From: Nonomuraea basaltis
GTDB taxonomy: Bacteria > Actinomycetota > Actinomycetes > Streptosporangiales > Streptosporangiaceae
Direction: 5' to 3'
Length of the DNA: 64,000 nucleotides
NCBI RefSeq assembly: GCF_005893125.1
Contig: NZ_VCJS01000035.1
Span: 19,333 to 83,332 of the forward strand
Below, in pieces: positions 61,217-64,000 of this stretch. The position numbers and the translations under genes were made by a program. Every line of letters begins with the position of its first letter. Positions within the stretch are counted from its first letter, which is position 1. The notes under the pieces were generated by a model. It worked only from the letters and a program-made list of their open reading frames with translations. It was not told the DNA's origin and made no database searches.

Positions 61217-61981
61217 TCAGCCCGGGTCGGCGCGATAGCGGTAGCGCAGCCTCCACTGGTAGGTCGGCAGGACGTAGAGGTTGACCTTCACCGGCTGGTT
61301 GTCACGGGTCAGTCCCATGTGGAAGATCTCATAGACCCGTTGGTCGGGCGTCATGCGCAGGAAGCGCACTTCTTCGTCCGTAGGTGGCCGGACGTCGACG
61401 TCTTCTTGGATGTCGACCTGGGCATGGCCGAGTTCGGCCAGGCGGCTGCTGATCCCGCCCACGCCCGGGTCGCGTTCTGCCATCGGGGTGCCCTCCGCGA
61501 TCGAGCGGGGGATGTAGGTGGTGACGATCTGGATGGGCACGCCCTCGGCGTACATGCGCCGGGCGCGGATGATGACGCTGTCGCTGTCGGGGTCAACGCC
61601 CAGGACCTCGGCGACTTCGGTGGGTGGCCGGCCGGGGCCGATGGTGGTCTGGTTGTCCAGGGTGTAGCCGAGCTGTTCGAGTTCGCTGGCCAGCGATCCG
61701 CGGGCTCCGCCGCGTTCTCGGTGGGCGCGGCTGTGCCGTACGGCTGCATTGCGCAAGATGGGCGGCAGCTTGTGGACGTAGGTGCCGACGCCCATGTGCA
61801 CGTAGACGAGCCCCTCGGCCTTGAGGATCTTCAACGCCTTGTTGACCGTGGCCCGGTGGACGCCGAGCTCGTCAGCCAGAGTGTCTTCGTTGGGCAGCAG
61901 CGAGCCGCGCGGGTAGGTGCCGTCGTGGATGGATCGGCGGATGGTGTCGGCCACCTGGCGGTAGCTTGCCGTGCTCGTCAC
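61217..61981 (-). CDS. GntR-family regulator, HutC/UTRA subfamily
   Basis: 254 aa, GTG start with AAGGTGAGAG upstream. Winged HTH at 5-72 ('YPRGSLLPNEDTLADELGVH', 'RATVNKALKILKAEGLVYVH') and UTRA ligand domain at 95-245 ('VIIRARRMYAEGVPIQIVTT', 'VYEIFHMGLTRDNQPVKVNL'). Divergent from the lanthipeptide genes with AT-rich dyads between, so it likely represses itself and the precursor gene until a small ligand binds. Confidence 0.88.
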   Translation of the reverse strand: MTSTASYRQVADTIRRSIHDGTYPRGSLLPNEDTLADELGVHRATVNKALKILKAEGLVYVHMGVGTYVHKLPPILRNAAVRHSRAHRERGGARGSLASELEQLGYTLDNQTTIGPGRPPTEVAEVLGVDPDSDSVIIRARRMYAEGVPIQIVTTYIPRSIAEGTPMAERDPGVGGISSRLAELGHAQVDIQEDVDVRPPTDEEVRFLRMTPDQRVYEIFHMGLTRDNQPVKVNLYVLPTYQWRLRYRYRADPG

Positions 61982-61997
61982 GCTCTCACCTTACAGA

Positions 61998-62058
61998 TAG
62001 TACGTACTACTTACTCGTTGCCCCTTCAGGCCGAGCAGACTATGAAGTATGTAGTACA
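61998..62058. promoter_or_regulatory. operator-like dyads between the GntR and lanthipeptide genes
   Basis: TAGTACGTACTA (61998-62009) is a perfect 12-bp palindrome 17 bp upstream of the GntR start. TGTAGTACA (62050-62058) is a second, related dyad sharing the GTAGTAC core. This AT-rich stretch is the only one in the divergent region and fits GntR operators overlapping both promoters. Confidence 0.6.
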
Positions 62059-62164
62059 TGCAATACGGTGGCCGCTTCCGCCCTCAGACCGTTGCTCGCA
62101 CGGCCAGGGCCGCCGGTGCAAAACCCCACGTCAGGAACCCCCAACACAGGACAAGGAGTAGGAC

Positions 62165-62338
62165 ATGAGCACTCCCACCATCGAGCAGACCGCCACGGTC
62201 GACGCGGGAGCGACCTCCGACCCGTTCGACCTCGACATCACCTTCATCGAGAACACCCCGGCGGCCGAGACGGTGCTGTTGTGCAGCACCGGCGACAACT
62301 GCGGGAGCTCCTGTCCGAGCGCCTGCACGACCTCGTAG
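62165..62338 (+). CDS. FxLD-family lanthipeptide precursor
   Basis: 57 aa, ATG with AAGGAG six bases upstream. The leader contains 'DPFDLDITFIENTP', where FDLD is the FxLD signature recognised in this class. The C-terminal core 'LLCSTGDNCGSSCPSACTTS' has four Cys (40, 46, 50, 54) and eight Ser/Thr for dehydration and thioether rings. A LanB-type dehydratase follows 63 nt downstream. No obvious leader protease site is seen. Final ring pattern cannot be predicted. Confidence 0.85.
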   Translation: MSTPTIEQTATVDAGATSDPFDLDITFIENTPAAETVLLCSTGDNCGSSCPSACTTS

Positions 62339-62401
62339 CCCGCACGGCGCGGGTCCACCCGGGCCCGCGCTCTCCTCTTCCCCAGGAACGGAGTGTGCGT
62401 G

Positions 62402-64000
62402 ATGACGCGGTCACGGCGGACCCTGTACCGGCGCACCGGCGCCGGGATGCTCCGCGCGGCGGTGAACCTTTCCGCCCCCGCCCTGCCGCAATGGCCAAGG
62501 CCCGACGCGCCCACCGAGCAGTGGCGTTCCTGGCTCGGCCCGATATGGGCCGATAACACCTTCCGGCGTACGGTCTCCAATGCCAGCCCGGACCTTGCCC
62601 GCCAGGTGGAGGCGGTCCTGGACGGGCGATCGTCGAACGCCCGCCGGGCGCGTCGCGCCGCGCTCGCACTCGCCCGGTACGCCATCAGGTATGAGCACCG
62701 GTCCACGCCGTTCGGCCTGTTCGCGGGCGTCTGCCTGATCGACTTCGGCGAGACGTCCGCCGTGTTCGTCGGGGAGGAGCACGAGATCGTCGCCCGAGCC
62801 GACCCCCGGGCGCTGGACGAGGTGATCAGCGCCCGGGAGGCGGACGCCGGGGTGATGGCGGATGTCGAGGTGTGCGTCAATAACCTGGCGTACGTGCGTG
62901 GCGGCCGCGTTTTCGTGCCGTCCGAGGGCGCGTCGGAGTTCTCCCTCACGCTGACTCCCGCGCTGGCGCTCGTGCTCCAGGCGGCCAAGTCACCGATCCG
63001 GCATGCGGCGCTCGCGGGCAAACTCGCCGCAGAGTTCCCGCAGGCCGACGAGCAGCGCCAGGCGGCGTTCCTCGCGGAACTGCTGCACCTACGCCTGCTG
63101 CGGTCGGCGCTGCGCGCCCCCGCCACGATCGTCGACCCGGCAGCCGCCCTGCCCGCTGGCACCTTCGGTGCCCGCGAGCGGGAGGCGTCCGTGGACGTAC
63201 GGCTGGACGCCGAGGTGCGGCTACCCGGGACGGTCGCGATCGAGATGGAAACCGCGGCAACCGCGCTGGCCAGACTCGCGCCCAACCCAGCCGGAACCGG
63301 GGCATGGCGGCGCTACACCGAGCAGTTCGCCGCCCGTTGGGGCGAAGGCGCCGAGGTCCGCCTGGAGCAGCTCGTCGACACCGACAACGGGCTGGGCCTG
63401 CCTGACGGGTTCGGCTCGGTGTCCGAGCCGCCCCGGCCGATGTCGCGGCGTGACCGGCTGCTGTTGGAGCTCGCCGGGACCGCCGCCGTCGAAGGCCGCC
63501 GGACGGTGATCCTGTCCGAGACGCTCCTCGAGGAGTTGGAGGCCGCCGCGGGCGAGCCACCCACCGCCCTGGCCCCGCACTTCGAGGTGTGCGCCCAAGT
63601 CCAAGCCCGTTCGCTCCCGGCGCTGGACCGGGGCGACTTCCGCGTCCGCGTGCACACCGTCTCCAGGGCGGCCGGCACGATGACGGGACGATTCCGGCAC
63701 CTGTTCCCGCAAGCCCCCGACCAGGCGACTCTACCCACTGCCGATCCCGTCGCGGAACTGGCCCAGTTGTCGTTCCATCCCTCCCGCGTCGAGGCCGACC
63801 TGCTCACGCGCACCCCGCAGGTTCTACCGAGGCTGGTCAGCGCCGGCGAGTTCCGCGGCAGCGACGACACGGCGCTGTTGCCCTCTGATCTGGTCGTGGG
63901 TCTGCGCGGCAGTCACCTCTACCTCGCGGTGGCCGCCACCGGGGAGCGCCTGGAACTGCTCACGCCGACAGCGATCAACTTCGTGTGGAACAACTTCACC
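62402..64000 (+). CDS. LanB-type lantibiotic dehydratase, N-terminal part (cut by window end)
   Basis: At least 533 aa, open to the last base; ATG 62402 (or GTG 62399) after GGAG. 'ALARYAIRYEHRSTPFGLFA' contains the STPFG(L/T)FAGV hallmark of the lantibiotic dehydratase N-terminal domain, which glutamylates Ser/Thr of the precursor using glutamyl-tRNA. The preceding 'LDGRSSNARRARRAALALA' is typical. The glutamate-elimination domain and any cyclase or methyltransferase would lie beyond the window. Confidence 0.88.
   Translation, partial: MTRSRRTLYRRTGAGMLRAAVNLSAPALPQWPRPDAPTEQWRSWLGPIWADNTFRRTVSNASPDLARQVEAVLDGRSSNARRARRAALALARYAIRYEHRSTPFGLFAGVCLIDFGETSAVFVGEEHEIVARADPRALDEVISAREADAGVMADVEVCVNNLAYVRGGRVFVPSEGASEFSLTLTPALALVLQAAKSPIRHAALAGKLAAEFPQADEQRQAAFLAELLHLRLLRSALRAPATIVDPAAALPAGTFGAREREASVDVRLDAEVRLPGTVAIEMETAATALARLAPNPAGTGAWRRYTEQFAARWGEGAEVRLEQLVDTDNGLGLPDGFGSVSEPPRPMSRRDRLLLELAGTAAVEGRRTVILSETLLEELEAAAGEPPTALAPHFEVCAQVQARSLPALDRGDFRVRVHTVSRAAGTMTGRFRHLFPQAPDQATLPTADPVAELAQLSFHPSRVEADLLTRTPQVLPRLVSAGEFRGSDDTALLPSDLVVGLRGSHLYLAVAATGERLELLTPTAINFVWNNFT

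Noticed and set aside
61049..62161. 370-codon plus-strand frame opposite the GntR gene
   Set aside because: Antisense of the regulator; the regulator has clear HTH and UTRA motifs.

Overview
The window is very GC-rich DNA with GTG starts, purine-rich ribosome binding sites, a LAL-type LuxR regulator, XRE/TPR regulators, a GntR/UTRA regulator and an FxLD-type lanthipeptide locus. This points to a filamentous actinomycete, probably of the Streptosporangiales; the genus is inference only. No rRNA or complete tRNA gene was seen.

Positions 1-41.5 kb hold a dispersed tailed-phage head module that has been invaded repeatedly. The + strand carries a scaffold/protease-like protein, a coiled-coil protein, the HK97-fold major capsid protein, a nuclease-like protein, two multi-HTH proteins and head-connector genes. 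A minus-strand MuF-like minor head protein carries an intein. Three homing-type endonucleases sit in this module: a zinc-finger HNH gene just after the capsid gene, an endonuclease VII-like HNH gene upstream of an FtsK gene, and a Vsr-like gene encoded antisense inside the intein. The last 16 codons of the capsid gene occur three times (2631, 4045, 26382). Copies 2 and 3 also share the following non-coding hairpin and start of the next gene, and they flank a 21-kb minus-strand defence island.

That island (4.6-25.8 kb) is one tightly overlapping operon of six genes. In order of transcription these are a REase-fold nuclease with a Zn ribbon, a DinG-like helicase with a Cys cluster, a prokaryotic PIWI-RE protein, a giant DEDDh exonuclease-DinG-RecQ fusion, a 705-aa protein of unknown type and a 1975-aa P-loop ATPase. 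The first three match the known PIWI-RE three-gene arrangement; the last three look like an extension.

Between phage pieces lie three ordinary minus-strand genes (aldo/keto reductase, secreted SGNH hydrolase, LuxR regulator; 28.5-34.3 kb) and a full-length FtsK translocase.

Positions 41.7-52.4 kb hold a polymorphic toxin locus: a 2621-aa secreted RHS/YD-repeat protein ending in a Hint domain and a barnase-like RNase, followed by an immunity gene with a barstar-like C-terminus. Decayed TPR genes lie on both sides. Next is a cas-less type I-E-like CRISPR array whose repeats invert orientation at a chimeric palindromic repeat.

Positions 52.5-64 kb are + strand genes for a HAD hydrolase, an XRE regulator, a small Cys protein, a DUF574-type methyltransferase, a substrate-binding lipoprotein, an O-methyltransferase, a kinase-fold protein lacking the catalytic Asp, two paralogous small proteins around an RNase H-like protein, and a densely structured intergenic RNA candidate. 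A GntR repressor with operator-like dyads, an FxLD lanthipeptide precursor and the start of a LanB-type dehydratase (cut by the window end) complete it.
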